Below, in pieces: positions 31,635 to 41,917 of a stretch of 64,000 nucleotides of DNA. This stretch comes from Lentinula raphanica (lineage: Eukaryota > Basidiomycota > Agaricomycetes > Agaricales > Omphalotaceae), in assembly GCA_027919835.1 (NCBI GenBank), contig JANVFP010000022.1:930001-994000 (forward strand), in the 5' to 3' direction. The translations under genes were made by a program, and so were the position numbers. Numbering within the stretch: position 1 is the first letter of the stretch; the number at the start of each line of letters is the position of its first letter. The notes under the pieces were generated by a model. The model saw nothing but the letters and a program-made list of their open reading frames with translations. It was not told the DNA's origin and did not search any database.

Positions 31635-32868
31635 TCAAGATCTTTGGGCTTGTTTGAGTGAAGCTAGTTGTAGTTCTGCCCTTACTGTAGGATTGTCTCT
31701 GATATATATTTTCCAAGCTGTAGAAGACCAATGTCCTAAAGCCATAATCACAGATTCAGAAAGACCAAGTCTGGCATAAAAGGTTGCACCACCAGCTCTA
31801 AGTGAATGTTCACCAAACTCCCTACCAACATAAGCAAAGAACCTGGATTCAACCCAGGATCTAGTGGGGAGTGTTCCATCTTCACAGAGGAACAATGCAG
31901 GCCTGGCTCCATGTAGTTTGTCTCTGATAGTACAGTATTCTTTGTGGAGAGACACAGGACTAGCCACTGCTTGATGACTTTGGAGAATATCTGTTCCATG
32001 GTAAAAAGGATCACTCTTGTGATAAGGCAAGTGGTAACCAGCTCTGCCATTCTCAAACTTGAGAGAGGCCCGCTTGATCACCTTACGCCAGTCACACAGA
32101 TCATGCTGATTAGGAACAGTGAGTTCACCAATGCGGTGACAGCCATAGAAGCCACAGCTCATGAGAGTTGCAAAGAGAAGATCATCATAGGAGAGATGAC
32201 GAGAGTCATAGAAGAGTTGGATATGAGATATTTGAAGAGGAGGCTTCCTCTTGACTGGATCAGCTCTAACTTTCTTAGAGCCTCTGATTGTAGCTTGAAC
32301 CAGAGGATGAGCACGAGACTCATCAAAGTGAGGGTAGAGTTGTTTGAGAAAGTGACGAGCACCAGAGAGATATTTAGGGCCAGAGGCAATGTGTCTGGAT
32401 GTGTACATCAGGAAAAATCTATCTAGGCCCAGGTTGCCTGGAGACACCCCCAAAATCTCAGGCAGTTTCAAGTTCTTGAAATGATTTTAAGTCAACCTTA
32501 TGTCTTCAGGCTTATCTGAGTTGCTTTGAAAATCTTTGGAAATCTTTGAGAATCTTTGGGAAGCCTGGGAAGCCTAAGCTTTTGGGGGGTGTCTCTAGGC
32601 TTTCTGGGCCCAAGGTATTTTTCCTGATGTAGGCAATGTATCTGGAGAGTGTGGATGAAGTAGGATCCAGATCAAGCTTATGTGAGGTGCAGAAGTGGAT
32701 GTAATCTCTAGCACCTGTAGTATAGTTCTGTTTAGTAGACTTTTCAATGGCATGGGCTTGAAGGAATAACACCAAGTCATCTAACTTGTGCAAGTCCATT
32801 GGAGGGTGAGCAGAGCGCCCTTGTCTCTTCCTCTGCTCACCCATGGCCTCTAAAAGGACTCTCTCCAT
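31635..32868 (-). pseudogene. Tyrosine recombinase of M3, interrupted by a MITE
   Basis: The YR starts at 32868 (MERVLLEAMG) and is cleanly split by the 224-bp insertion at 32406-32629, after the codons for LSRYIAY. It resumes as TSRHIASGPKYL and continues open to 31635 with all catalytic residues: CHRIGEL, HSLRAGG and KIYIRDNP. Small changes such as GHWSS for GRWSS are present. Without the MITE the frame would match M2. No splice signal at the MITE ends is obvious, so the gene is taken as inactive. Confidence 0.9.
32406..32629. mobile_element. MITE, subfamily A, in the M3 recombinase gene
   Basis: This 224-bp element begins CATCAGGAAAAAT and ends with its exact inverted complement ATTTTTCCTGATG. 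It is flanked by TA on both sides (32404-32405 and 32630-32631). The uninterrupted YR of M2 has a single TA at that point (GTGTAGGCAATG), which proves the insertion and the 2-bp duplication. It codes for nothing. Confidence 0.93.
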
Positions 32869-34580
32869 CGCGCCGGCAGTAGCTCTCTTGGAGGCTCAAA
32901 AGTGCGGACGCGGTAGGAGGGAAACTGGAGCTTGAAGTCATCCAGTAAAAGTCTAGATAGAAGGTCTGCCTTGATGTTATCCTTGCCAGGAATATGACGA
33001 ACTCTGATGTCAATACCAGTCTTGAGAACTATACCAGCAATAGCAAGAAGGATGGAGTTGTGTGATGATTCTTTGACTGCAAGAGAGCTCAGCACTTGAA
33101 CAGAGTCCAAACTATCAGAGAAGAATAGAGCTCTCTTGGGTGGACTAGGTTTGGAAGCAATGTGATGTAGGCCAGATAGAATAGCTAGTAGCTCTCTGAA
33201 GAAGATATCAACAATTGGGCTGCCAGGAGTAGGATGCACTTGATAGCAAAACCCATTGCTAGCATAGACAAAGGATAGACCAATGTTGCTTGCATCAGTC
33301 CAGCACACAAAGTCTGCTTCACTGTCACTCCATGCTTGGGCATCTACAAATCTTATCCCAATGGCAGATTTGAGCATGTCAGAGAACCAAGTCAGGTCTC
33401 TATGCACTTCACCATTGATAGGGATATGACGAAATTGAAGTGTTTTGCCACTCATTTTGCGATACATTTCAGTGAGAGCAGGCCTGGCCCATGGAAGAAC
33501 ATTAAGTGACCAGTTCAAAGAACCTGTGAGGTGCTGCCAGTCTCTGAGTGCAGCTTTACGATTGGGAGATGAGAGGAATGTGTGGATGGCTTCTACAAGT
33601 CCATCAATGGACTCTTGGGTCAAAGAGATGGAGCCTATCATGATATCTGTCAAGAAGCCAATGATTAAGAGCCAGACTCCCCAGTCTTGCTTTCTGTCTT
33701 CATAGGGGCAGTCAATCATGTCCCAAAAGACTAGAAGCTGTACTTGTCTCTTGGGATACTTCTTGCCATGAAAGGTGATGAAATTCCTCTTGAAGTCCCA
33801 TCCAAAGAAATCATCCATGTAGACATGTAGATTAGGGATTCCTAGCTTCTCAGTTCCAAACCAACAAAGGAGTGCTGATACAGAGCACCAACAGCGAGGA
33901 GAGGTTCTAGTTCCAAACACTAATCTCCTGACAATATGAAATCTTCCTTCAACAGAGACAACTTGACAAAGCTGCCAGAGAGGATGAGCAGGAAGATTGA
34001 GGAAAGCTTTGGCCACATCACTTTTGAATAGCACAAGCTCCTCATTAGGATGCTCTTTGATAACATCATTGAGCACCTGGCCAAAAGTGTGCATATCATC
34101 ATATTTGACTTTGGCCTCCTCTCTAGGGATACCATCATTAAGACCTGATGCAGTTTGGTCCATGACAACTCTGGCTTTCCCCTTCTGCCAGACTACAAAC
34201 ATGGGGGAAACCTTCATGCCAGGTAATAGTACAAAATCTTCTGGTAGTAGTGCTTCTGACCACCTCCCAGCAGCTACCTCCTGATCTCTGTGAGCTTTAA
34301 GTGCAGCAATGTCTACTTCCTCAGTGACATAGTTCTCTACTTTTTGCTTGCATTCCTCTTCCCACTCTGCTTCATAGAAGGGCCAGAATCCCTCTCTCAG
34401 TGAGCGAATGACAGAAGCAACAAAGGGCTGATTAGGATGAGTGGATAAGAGGAGTTCTAAGCGATCCACATTGAAGGGAGTTTCAACTTTGATATAACTA
34501 GCCATAGAGTGCAAAGTAGCAAGAATTTGGGGATTGTTCAAGAGATGTTCAGGAGGTGAAGGTAGAGGAGGTGCAGTCAT
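32850..34580 (-). CDS. Reverse transcriptase/RNase H of M3
   Basis: This 576-residue RT/RNase H is closely similar to that of M2, with one extra residue (EALLPEDF). The ATG at 34580 is the same MTAPPLPSP start. YMDDFFGW, WTDASNIG, FRELLAIL, FSDSLDS and KADLLSRL are all present, so both active sites look complete. The frame is open upstream to 36434 in the +1 phase relative to gag. The stop overlaps the YR start by 19 nt. With the YR disrupted, this copy could supply RT but not its own recombinase. Confidence 0.92.
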   Translation of the reverse strand: MTAPPLPSPPEHLLNNPQILATLHSMASYIKVETPFNVDRLELLLSTHPNQPFVASVIRSLREGFWPFYEAEWEEECKQKVENYVTEEVDIAALKAHRDQEVAAGRWSEALLPEDFVLLPGMKVSPMFVVWQKGKARVVMDQTASGLNDGIPREEAKVKYDDMHTFGQVLNDVIKEHPNEELVLFKSDVAKAFLNLPAHPLWQLCQVVSVEGRFHIVRRLVFGTRTSPRCWCSVSALLCWFGTEKLGIPNLHVYMDDFFGWDFKRNFITFHGKKYPKRQVQLLVFWDMIDCPYEDRKQDWGVWLLIIGFLTDIMIGSISLTQESIDGLVEAIHTFLSSPNRKAALRDWQHLTGSLNWSLNVLPWARPALTEMYRKMSGKTLQFRHIPINGEVHRDLTWFSDMLKSAIGIRFVDAQAWSDSEADFVCWTDASNIGLSFVYASNGFCYQVHPTPGSPIVDIFFRELLAILSGLHHIASKPSPPKRALFFSDSLDSVQVLSSLAVKESSHNSILLAIAGIVLKTGIDIRVRHIPGKDNIKADLLSRLLLDDFKLQFPSYRVRTFEPPRELLPARWRESF

Positions 34581-34710
34581 TGTAGATGTAATACTGGGAG
34601 GAATGATGTTACAAGATGAACTAGAAGAAGACCATAGATAGCCACGTCTAAAACGTGGATTTGAAGTAGATTGGGAAGAGTCCAGAGCATGCTTTGTACC
34701 AGCCAGAGAT

Positions 34711-36468
34711 TTAGGCCCTTGAAGAGCACTTTCTACTCTCTCTGCGACGCTTTTGGAGCTGGTCATAACAGGATTGATTGTCAATGGCTCTGTGCTGTTC
34801 CCCACACTCACTGCAGTAGCCATGCTTCCTGTTATTAGGACAGGGCTCTGAACACCTCTTCTCATTCCAAAGGATGCAAGGTGTGTCACGACACTTTGAA
34901 CTGGGAGAGGAAGATGATGAACTACTACCAGAAGGCCTCTTCCTAGCAGATAACAACTCTTTGAGCAGAAGAGTGTGGAAGCTCTCTGGATTGCCCAGAT
35001 CAAATGGAGTATTGGCAGCCTTCTGCCTAGCTTCTTTATCAACTCTGATTGCCACAGATGGATCATAAGGTGAAGATCTGAAGTACTCCATAATTTGGGA
35101 TTTATATGTCTCCAGCTCAATTTTTCTATGTGGATAAACCTTGAGCAATGGAGAAGTCCATGCATCAAATACTCGGAGCCATTGAGACTCAGAAGTGACA
35201 GGCATAGACTTGAGGACTTGATCCTTACGAACCAGCTTGTACTCTGAACCAAAGTCTCTGCTATCATCATAGGTAGCTGAAGAGAAGCTGACCAGTGCAG
35301 CATAAACTTTGTCAAAGTCAACAAAGCGACCCTTGACAATGAAGCGCAACAGAGAGACAGGGAGAGGGTCAGAGAAAGGCCGAGCAGCCAACAGTGATAC
35401 CACAGGGTCCAGATTGCCCTCAGCAGCAAACAGATTCTTGAGCTCCCAAGTTTTCTGCACATGAGCAGGAAGAGAAGAGGGACCTGATAGATGGGCCACA
35501 TGAGGAGCAGCTTCAAGAAGTGCAGCAGGAAGCATTGAAGCAGTAGGCGTAGGTTTGACAGGAGAGGCAAGAAGCCTAGCCAAGGCATCTCTCCCAGCCT
35601 GTAGAATAGGCTCTGGATCTTGAGGAGCAGCACCAGAGTCAAGCTGGGCTTGCTCATCATCCAGCTCTTGAATCTGAGCTTGCATGCTAGCCCAAGCAGC
35701 CTCATTGACAGCATCCTCATGAGAGACAGCATTCTGATCAGCTGAAACAGCAGCCTCCTTTCCTTTGAGTTTGTCTCTCTTGACCTGATTGGTCTCTCTC
35801 TGAATATCCATGATCTGAGACACATAATCTTGGGATACAACAGGATCATTGGATGAGATATCTCTAATAGCCCTAAAGGCTTCCATAGCATTGAGCTCCT
35901 CATTTCTGAACTGTTCAACAACCTCCTGCAGAGTCCTGGCTTGTTCACTGACTGCCTGAAACTCCAGAGCTTGCTCAGGGTCATCAGAGAGCCTGGCAGC
36001 AAGGGAGGGAGGAGGTGACAAGTGGGGAGCAGCAGAGGAAGATGGAACATCAGAGGGATGAGGAGACACAGACCTAAAGTGGACATGAGCTCTACCCTGT
36101 TTAGAGGAGCTAGAAAGGCCCATGGAGCGCCCAGGAAGCGAGCTAGAGGGGATCTGAGAGTGAGAGGACATGCTAGAGGACTTTTGAGAAGAAGGGAGCA
36201 ACTTTGATCTGGCCTGATCTGGCCTGATCTGATCAGATAAGGGTTTGAGGCGAGTTTGTGCAGGATTGAGGGAGTTAGAGGCCTCAGAAGCACTCCGATC
36301 TGCTCTGATCTTGGTGGATAAGGACTTGGGGAGAGTTTGAGCAAGATCAAGGTGTCTGAAGGGCTTAGATGAGGCCTGATCAGCATGGATCTGGCTAGAT
36401 TTGGACATGGAGGGTGTAGCAGCATGGATAGCAAGAGGATCTGGTGATTCAGAGCGATGGGGAGCCAT
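34711..36468 (-). CDS. Gag-like protein of M3
   Basis: It is 585 residues, the same length as the M2 gag, with scattered substitutions (for example ELNAME for EINAME, and CSSRA for RSSRA at the end). The Cys/His cluster near the C-terminus is complete, and the Ser/Pro-rich N-terminus is conserved. Equal length and an open frame in two diverged copies argue that this is the real product of the region. It follows the A1 leader 36469-37640. Confidence 0.88.
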   Translation of the reverse strand: MAPHRSESPDPLAIHAATPSMSKSSQIHADQASSKPFRHLDLAQTLPKSLSTKIRADRSASEASNSLNPAQTRLKPLSDQIRPDQARSKLLPSSQKSSSMSSHSQIPSSSLPGRSMGLSSSSKQGRAHVHFRSVSPHPSDVPSSSAAPHLSPPPSLAARLSDDPEQALEFQAVSEQARTLQEVVEQFRNEELNAMEAFRAIRDISSNDPVVSQDYVSQIMDIQRETNQVKRDKLKGKEAAVSADQNAVSHEDAVNEAAWASMQAQIQELDDEQAQLDSGAAPQDPEPILQAGRDALARLLASPVKPTPTASMLPAALLEAAPHVAHLSGPSSLPAHVQKTWELKNLFAAEGNLDPVVSLLAARPFSDPLPVSLLRFIVKGRFVDFDKVYAALVSFSSATYDDSRDFGSEYKLVRKDQVLKSMPVTSESQWLRVFDAWTSPLLKVYPHRKIELETYKSQIMEYFRSSPYDPSVAIRVDKEARQKAANTPFDLGNPESFHTLLLKELLSARKRPSGSSSSSSSPSSKCRDTPCILWNEKRCSEPCPNNRKHGYCSECGEQHRAIDNQSCYDQLQKRRRESRKCSSRA

Positions 36469-36514
36469 ACAGAGTGTTGAGATGAAGATGGTGCTCAGGG
36501 AGAGCAGGAGGATG

Positions 36515-37640
36515 AAGGAAAAACAGGCAGATCAAGGTTAGATCTATGTAGATAAGAGTCAGTACAATGTAGAGGCTTATCAGACATGATCAGAGCGCAC
36601 TGAGACACCAAAAACCCAAGATCTAGCAAAGGAATCAACTTCTACAGTGTCTGATCACCTTAGATCTGTCTGGATGTGCTTTGGTATCTGTTCAGTGTCT
36701 TGATGGTGAAAAATGCGAAATTTCATACTAGATTCCTGTATCTGAGACACCTGTGAAAGGCCTGTAGTCTGTACAGATGGAGGAATGTGCTGGATAGTGA
36801 AATCAGAGTTCAAATAGAGCCAGGGGACATGCAGGCAGCCTCACCCAGGTCAGAGATGGTGGGGGAAGGAAAGGAAGAATGGGAGATCAAAAACTGATGA
36901 TGAAACTCGCTTTTACAGGCCTCTGCTCAGACCTCTGGCACCTGTAACAGCCACCATCAGGACCAGATCAACCCCATCATGATATGCCTGATGCATGTGA
37001 AGATGGGACCATGTGCAGCTATCAGCTGATGATCCAAGCGCCCCATAAGCGCTGGAAATGTCCGAAATATCGCCAGAGATCCATGTGATGTGTCTAGACA
37101 TGGTTCAGAGTGATCTAGAGACTCTGGGAGTGAAATAACACTCAAGTCCGCTTTTTGTGTTTTGAGTGTGCAACTCGAAATGACGATTGCAGGAGAACCA
37201 GTGAGCCAAATGCCTTCAAATTTGTTCTCATCCCAAAGAGGACATGGAGCCGCATATTTTTACTTAAGACACCTAAGGGATCTGTCCAGAACTGCGTGGT
37301 GTAGAGCGAGATGTAAATCAAAAGCTCTATCAGACCATTCTGAGCACTTTGGTGAAAAAGTGTGCATAACTCCACACAGACTGGGTATCATCACTAGGTC
37401 ATAGTGGACAACTTGTAGGGGCAATAGAGCTCTGTATGCGTGCACAGTATAGTGGCAAGAGCTCTTGAGGGTAGCCAGCAATTAAGTGTATTCATGTACA
37501 CATTAGGTATGATGAAGGTGAAGACCTTCATGTACATACCTGTTGTGATGAATAGTGCACTATAATTGCTGGGAGATGATCTGTTGTTTGCAGAGGCCTG
37601 CAGAAAGGCTCCCTACCCTTGGAATCCGCCTTCATGTCGA
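36515..37640 (-). repeat. Split direct repeat A1 / 5' leader of M3
   Basis: This is a ~1.13-kb leader matching the other A repeats, ending TCGACATG at 37640. No gene is supported in it. Confidence 0.78.
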
Positions 37641-38440
37641 CTCCCAGAGCCTCTAGATCACTCTGGATCATGCCTAAACACATCACATAGGTCTCTGGAT
37701 ATATTTCAGACATTTCCAGCGCTTATGGGGCGCTTGGATCATCAGCTGATAGCTGCACATGGTCCCATCTTCACATGCATCAGGCATATCATGATGGGGT
37801 TGATCTGGTCCTGATGGTGGCTGTTACAGGAGCCAGAGGTCTGAGCAGAGGCCTGTAAAAGCGAGTTTGCCCATCAGGTTTTGATCTCCCATTCTTCCTT
37901 TCCTTCTCCCATGGCTCAGTGTTCGCTAACTTTAACTTCCTGTCCTACCTGAGTACAAAAGGCAGAAGTTTTGTAACATCATCCTATCTGAGATACAACT
38001 ATTTCCCTCACGTCTCATTCACATTTTCTTTCACCACTATTCAACCCCTCAACAACATTTCATAGCAATTATAGCCCTCCATGATCTGCTTTGAATGTTA
38101 TGAGCTTTGGCCCAGTGTTGGCTAACTTTAACTTCCTGTCCATCAGAAAAATTATTTTGACATTTTTATCTCTCAAAGTCTGTAAAAATACCCCTCCAAT
38201 TTATAAAGAATTAAAAACTATTCTCAGAATCTTTACAGTCTTTCAATGCGTTAAACTGCTTTAAAGAACTTTAGAAATTTTTAAGAATCTTTCAAAATCT
38301 TTGAATTTCTTTGAAATTCTTTAGAGTCTCTGAAACTTCTAATATTTCTTTATACAGAGGGGGGTATCTTTAGAGTCTTTGAAAAATTACAAAGAAAAAG
38401 TCGTTTTTCTAATATCCCACCTGAGTGCAAAAGGCAGAGA
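37641..38440 (+). mobile_element. Degenerate Ngaro pieces P3 and P4
   Basis: 37641-37968 is a plus-strand A-repeat piece that jumps, after TTCCTTCTCCCA, to a B end (GAGTACAAAAGGCAGAAG), so it is an internally deleted unit. 37969-38440 is the 3' flank plus B1 of a more diverged copy (TTTTGTAACATCATCC to GGCAGAGA), split by a MITE at 38141-38414. These are older than M1-M3. They lie against the first Copia codons at about 38441. Confidence 0.7.
38141..38414. mobile_element. MITE with CATCAG ends in a Ngaro B repeat
   Basis: It begins CATCAGAAAAATT and ends TTTTTCTAATA, a decayed complement. TC flanks both sides (38139-38140 and 38415-38416). The intact B repeat reads CTTCCTGTCCCACC with a single TC at that point, which confirms a 2-bp duplication that is not TA. 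It is rich in CTTTGAAA-type motifs and has no gene. Confidence 0.75.
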
Positions 38441-38654
38441 TTCAATGTCACTCTACCTTCACATCAAAATCAAGTTTACTGCTCATGTGACCTGGAAGGT
38501 TCTCTGCTCCATAATGGAAAAGAAATTCTCCATGAGCGTCAATAATCTACAGAACCAGATGGCAGCTTTACAAACTTCACCAGGTGGTGACGTGCAACAA
38601 ATTTTCTCACAGCTTCAACTCTGGTACAAAGAACTTGCCAGAATGGGACACACT
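38441..38654 (+). pseudogene. Ty1/Copia Gag fragment
   Basis: The reading frame gives SMSLYLHIKIKFTAHV, then KVLCSIMEKKFSMSV and NNLQNQMAALQTSPGG, ending near WYKELARMGHTHQ. This resembles the retrotransposon Gag (UBN2-type) of Copia elements. Its 5' side is cut by Ngaro remnants and its 3' side by the MITE pair at 38655. Protease and the integrase N-terminus are missing from this copy. Confidence 0.65.
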
Positions 38655-39154
38655 CATCAGGAAAAATATTTTCATCTCTAGAGTTCCCAGAGATACCCCC
38701 CAATTCCTAGGCTGCCCAAAGATTTTTGTGAGCTTTTAAAGATCAAAAAACATCCTAGAGATCCTGAAAGATTCTGAAAGCATCTGAAAGCATCTGAAAG
38801 CACTTGAAAGCACCTGAAAGCACCCAGAGAATTTTTAGAAACCTCAAAGAATTCAGATATTCTAGGTGCTCTGAGACTACATCAGGAAAAATCTATCTAG
38901 GCCCAGGTTACCTGGAGACACCCCCAAAATTTCAGGCAGTTTAAAATCTTTAAAATGATTTGAAGTCAACCTTATGTTTTCAGGCTTACCTGAGTTGCTT
39001 TGAAAATCTTTGAAAATCTTTGAGAATCTCTGGGAAGCCTGGGCTTTTGGGAGGTGTCTCTAGGGATTCTGGGCTGAAGGTATTTTTCCTGATGTACCTA
39101 GGAATTGGGGGGTATCTCTGGGGGACTCTAGAGATGAGAATATTTTTCCTGATG
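38655..39154. mobile_element. MITE, subfamily B, containing a nested subfamily A MITE
   Basis: The outer element begins CATCAGGAAAAATATTTTCATC at 38655 and ends with its complement at 39154; it matches the uninterrupted copy at 42344-42625 in reverse orientation. It contains repeats of GCATCTGAAA. Its own flanks (CT and TT) no longer match. A subfamily A element sits inside it at 38880-39094. Confidence 0.82.
38880..39094. mobile_element. MITE, subfamily A, nested in subfamily B
   Basis: This 215-bp element is flanked by TA (38878-38879 and 39095-39096). The uninterrupted B copy at 42344-42625 has one TA at the same point (complement of GAGACTACCTAGG), so this is a second direct proof of a 2-bp duplication. 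The internal sequence matches 32406-32629. Confidence 0.88.
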
Positions 39155-39289
39155 TTCTTGCTGAAGACTCCTATCTCAACTACATCTGAAAGGCCTGTGG
39201 TTCTTCTTACTGTGATTTTTTTTAGAAACTTCAGCCACAATGCAAAGATAAACAATATATATTTGATCTTATGAGTGGATATTTGATCA

Positions 39290-39885
39290 ATACTGTTCAG
39301 AGGTTATTAAGATTCTTGGTTCAGATCTAGGGGGAGAACTCACCAGTAATGAAATGAATGAATATCTCAAGGCCCATGGTACACATTGCCATCTCACTGT
39401 TCATGATTTCCCCCAGTCCAATGGTCTATCTGAAATTACAAACCAGAATCACCTCGAAAGTGCTAGAGCAATGCTTTTCTGTCCTGGTCTTCCTTGCTTC
39501 CTATGAGCAGAAGTGGTCAGCCACAAAGTCTACCTGAAAAATTGCACCACACATACTAGTACACTTTCAAGGAAAATCATACCACATGAACGGGCAACTC
39601 ATACAAAACCTGATATGTCTAACTTGCAGAAATTCAGTGCTTCAGTCTGAGTCAAGGTCAAGGTGAAGAAGCTCACTCCACGAGCGAAGAAAGTGATTTT
39701 TGTAGGAATTGATAAAGAGGCAAAAGGTTATTGAGTCTACTGGCTGAAAAATTGTTGTGAAGTTAGTGTTGAGCGAAACATATACACCAATCCAGATGAG
39801 ATTGTGTTGTTTGACCCTCTTCAGATTGAGGAGGAGACTGAAGAGCAACATCCTGATTTGGAAATCAGAATTCTTCTCAATTCGT
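39290..39885 (+). pseudogene. Ty1/Copia integrase fragment
   Basis: Broken frames read KILGSDLGGELTSNEMNEYL, then GTHCHLTVHDFPQSNGLSE and NHLESARAML. This is the Copia integrase core around its second Asp and the PQSNG-E motif. Further on are TPRAKKVIFVGIDKEAKGY and the C-terminal region EEETEEQHPD. Several stops and indels mark it as dead. It continues the Gag fragment after the MITE, with a gap for protease and the integrase N-terminus. Confidence 0.75.
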
Positions 39886-40589
39886 TAATATGCCTATTTT
39901 GTGTGCAGGCATGCAATGGCCTAATTTTAATGATTGGAGCCTTGTAGAGTACCAAAGGACTGTAGTGAGCCCGAGCTGACAGTCAAACTTGTATCATGTT
40001 AATGCTAGGACATCAAATCCAGACAGAAAAATACATCCTGATGAATAATCAGAGCTAATACTCAAGTCCCTTGGTCGGGGAGTCCTTCAAGACAAAGCCA
40101 CCTTTGATATGAGCTATCAAAGGATTATTAACTTGGTTTTCAACACCTAATAGTCAATTGAGTATGATACTGCACCGAGACGAACTTAGAACCAATAGAT
40201 CCATTCATATTATCATTGGGGATGGATTATTCAAGGCTCAGACTCAACAGATCTGTTCACTTAGATCAAGTTTTAGGATGAATCAGGTCGCAGGAATGTG
40301 ACTAAACAAAAAAACAAACCAAAGTGTAGCATTCCAGTTACATGTGGACATTTCTTAAATAGAAAATAGATGCCTGAGATGTACAGCTTTGACCAGGAGT
40401 GTTGCAAGGGTAGATCTTTTGACTTCACCATTGTTAAACCTCTGGATTTAGTCAATATATGCATATTGTTGAAAAGCTAGAAGCCAAACAAACCTATTGA
40501 GACAGGTTTCCCTTCTTTATATGTACTTCCATTCAGTTGGAGAGGCATACAACCATTCACATAGCGAAATCAAATGAGAAAACATTTGA
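39886..40589. other. Stretch without a recognisable gene
   Basis: After the integrase remnant I see no coding pattern with family motifs, no terminal repeats and no RNA gene. Part of it may be decayed Copia or another retroelement. Confidence 0.4.
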
Positions 40590-40773
40590 CATCAGGCTCT
40601 GAAGTCTCCAGAGACACCTCCCCAAAGCCTGGAGACATTAAAGATTTTGAAAGCACTCTGAGTTTCTCCTGGCATCTCCAAAGTGCTTTCAGATTCTCTG
40701 AAGCACTTCAGAGAGCTCAGGGATTTTGGGGGGTGTCTCTAGAGTCTTTGGAGCTGGGGCATTTTTTCTGATG
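40590..40773. mobile_element. Short MITE of the CATCAGG family
   Basis: It begins CATCAGGCTCTG and ends TTTTTTCTGATG, with the family hallmarks GAGACACCTCCCC and GGGGGGTGTCTCTAG near its ends. GA flanks both sides (40588-40589 and 40774-40775), another 2-bp duplication that is not TA. Confidence 0.75.
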
Positions 40774-41060
40774 GAGTTATCTGTGCAGGAGCTTATCCGT
40801 GCCCTTTAACCACTAGCATATGAATGGACGCACAGACCAGGTCCGGATTCAAAGGTTAGGCAACTAGATCTCGACAAAGGACCACCAGAAATGAACATTC
40901 TACTTGTTTTTATCCTTTTTACTCTCTGTTTCTCTGGTGTTTGTATTATTTCTGTTGGTATTCAACGCTTGGGCTCATTAGCCAGATGACACGAACCGTA
41001 ACTGTACAGTTTATGTAATCTTGTTCCTTTTCATCCATTTTACTTTTTCTTCGTTCCTCA

Positions 41061-41228
41061 GTCTTTGTCTATCTACTCAACAACTGAGGTATGTCATTTA
41101 TTCACTACATTCATTTATGTTCTTACTTATTCTACTGTAGCTTCATACTGTTACGCTACAGGTATGTAACAACAATAGAGTCTTCGTCTATCTACTCGAC
41201 GACTGAGCTTCGTACCGCTACGCTACAG
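41061..41228 (+). repeat. Adjacent intron-containing and intron-less copies of one 49-nt sequence
   Basis: 41061-41161 reads GTCTTTGTCTATCTACTC to CAACTGAG, then a 52-nt GTATGT...CTGTAG segment (41089-41140), then CTTCATACTGTTACGCTACAG-like sequence. 41180-41228 repeats the two outer parts joined with no middle. The outer parts match at 43 of 49 positions and the six differences are all transitions. The missing middle has intron donor and acceptor sites. No protein is evident. Confidence 0.65.
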
Positions 41229-41784
41229 ATTCGTGCCGCGGTTCTTCCATTTGGATTCTGCGCCAACAATTTCTCGTCCTATCTTTCCTTATTTGTATCA
41301 GATCTCGAATTCCATTTAGTAAATCTATAGATCTATTCCATAAAATAGTAAATTGGCTACAGATCTATTCATAGAAGTACTTAAGGATGTATGTCAGGAA
41401 TTGAACCACATATATAGTGCTGGGAACAATACCAGAGTGACCTGGTATTGTGGTCTTTTGGCCCAGTTGGATTATTGGCATTCATTCCCAGCATGTCAGT
41501 TCTTCACAATGTAGCCTACAAAATAAATTTAGGTTTTGTGCTCAGTTTCTCTGACTAGCTAACCTTTGCCCTTATATGTGTGGGATAAAGGTTTTGTAAG
41601 CCGGGCTGTCTTCAAAAGTAGTTGTGAATTTTCATCTTGTTAGGCTCAATATCTTGTCAGTTGATAAAGTCTCAGCTAGATTTGAGTCGAAGGTAGCCTC
41701 CTATCGTGGAGATACAGAGGGCTTGGTTCTTAGTTGTTCCAAATGAGTGTTCAGAGTTTTGGTGGCTCTGTTCAAGCAGACATG

Positions 41785-41917
41785 AGGTTAGGGTTGGATT
41801 AGGTTAGGGTTGGATTAGGTTAGGGTTAGGGGTTAGGGGTTAGGGGTTGGGTTGGGTTAAGGTTAAGGGTTAAGGGTTAGGGTGGTTAGGGGTTGGGTTA
41901 GGGATTAGGGGTTGAGG
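41785..41917 (+). repeat. Degenerate interstitial telomere-like tract
   Basis: About 130 bp of TTAGGG variants: GGTTAGGGTTGGATTAGG, GGGGTTAGGGGTTAGGGG, GGTTAAGGGTTAAGGG and GGTTAGGGATTAGGGG. All repeats run in one direction. It is surrounded by transposon sequence, not by a chromosome end. Confidence 0.8.

Larger units (their letters stand above)
31418..37640 (-). mobile_element. Ngaro-like retrotransposon copy M3 (A1 to B1)
   Basis: On the minus strand it runs from the terminus at 37640 through A1, gag, RT/RNase H and YR to B1 at 31418, then A2 at 31417. Gag and RT are open; the YR holds a MITE. On the right it is inserted into an older plus-strand A repeat (CTCCCAGAGCC at 37641), again without a target duplication. 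It is several percent diverged from M2 by eye. Confidence 0.9.
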
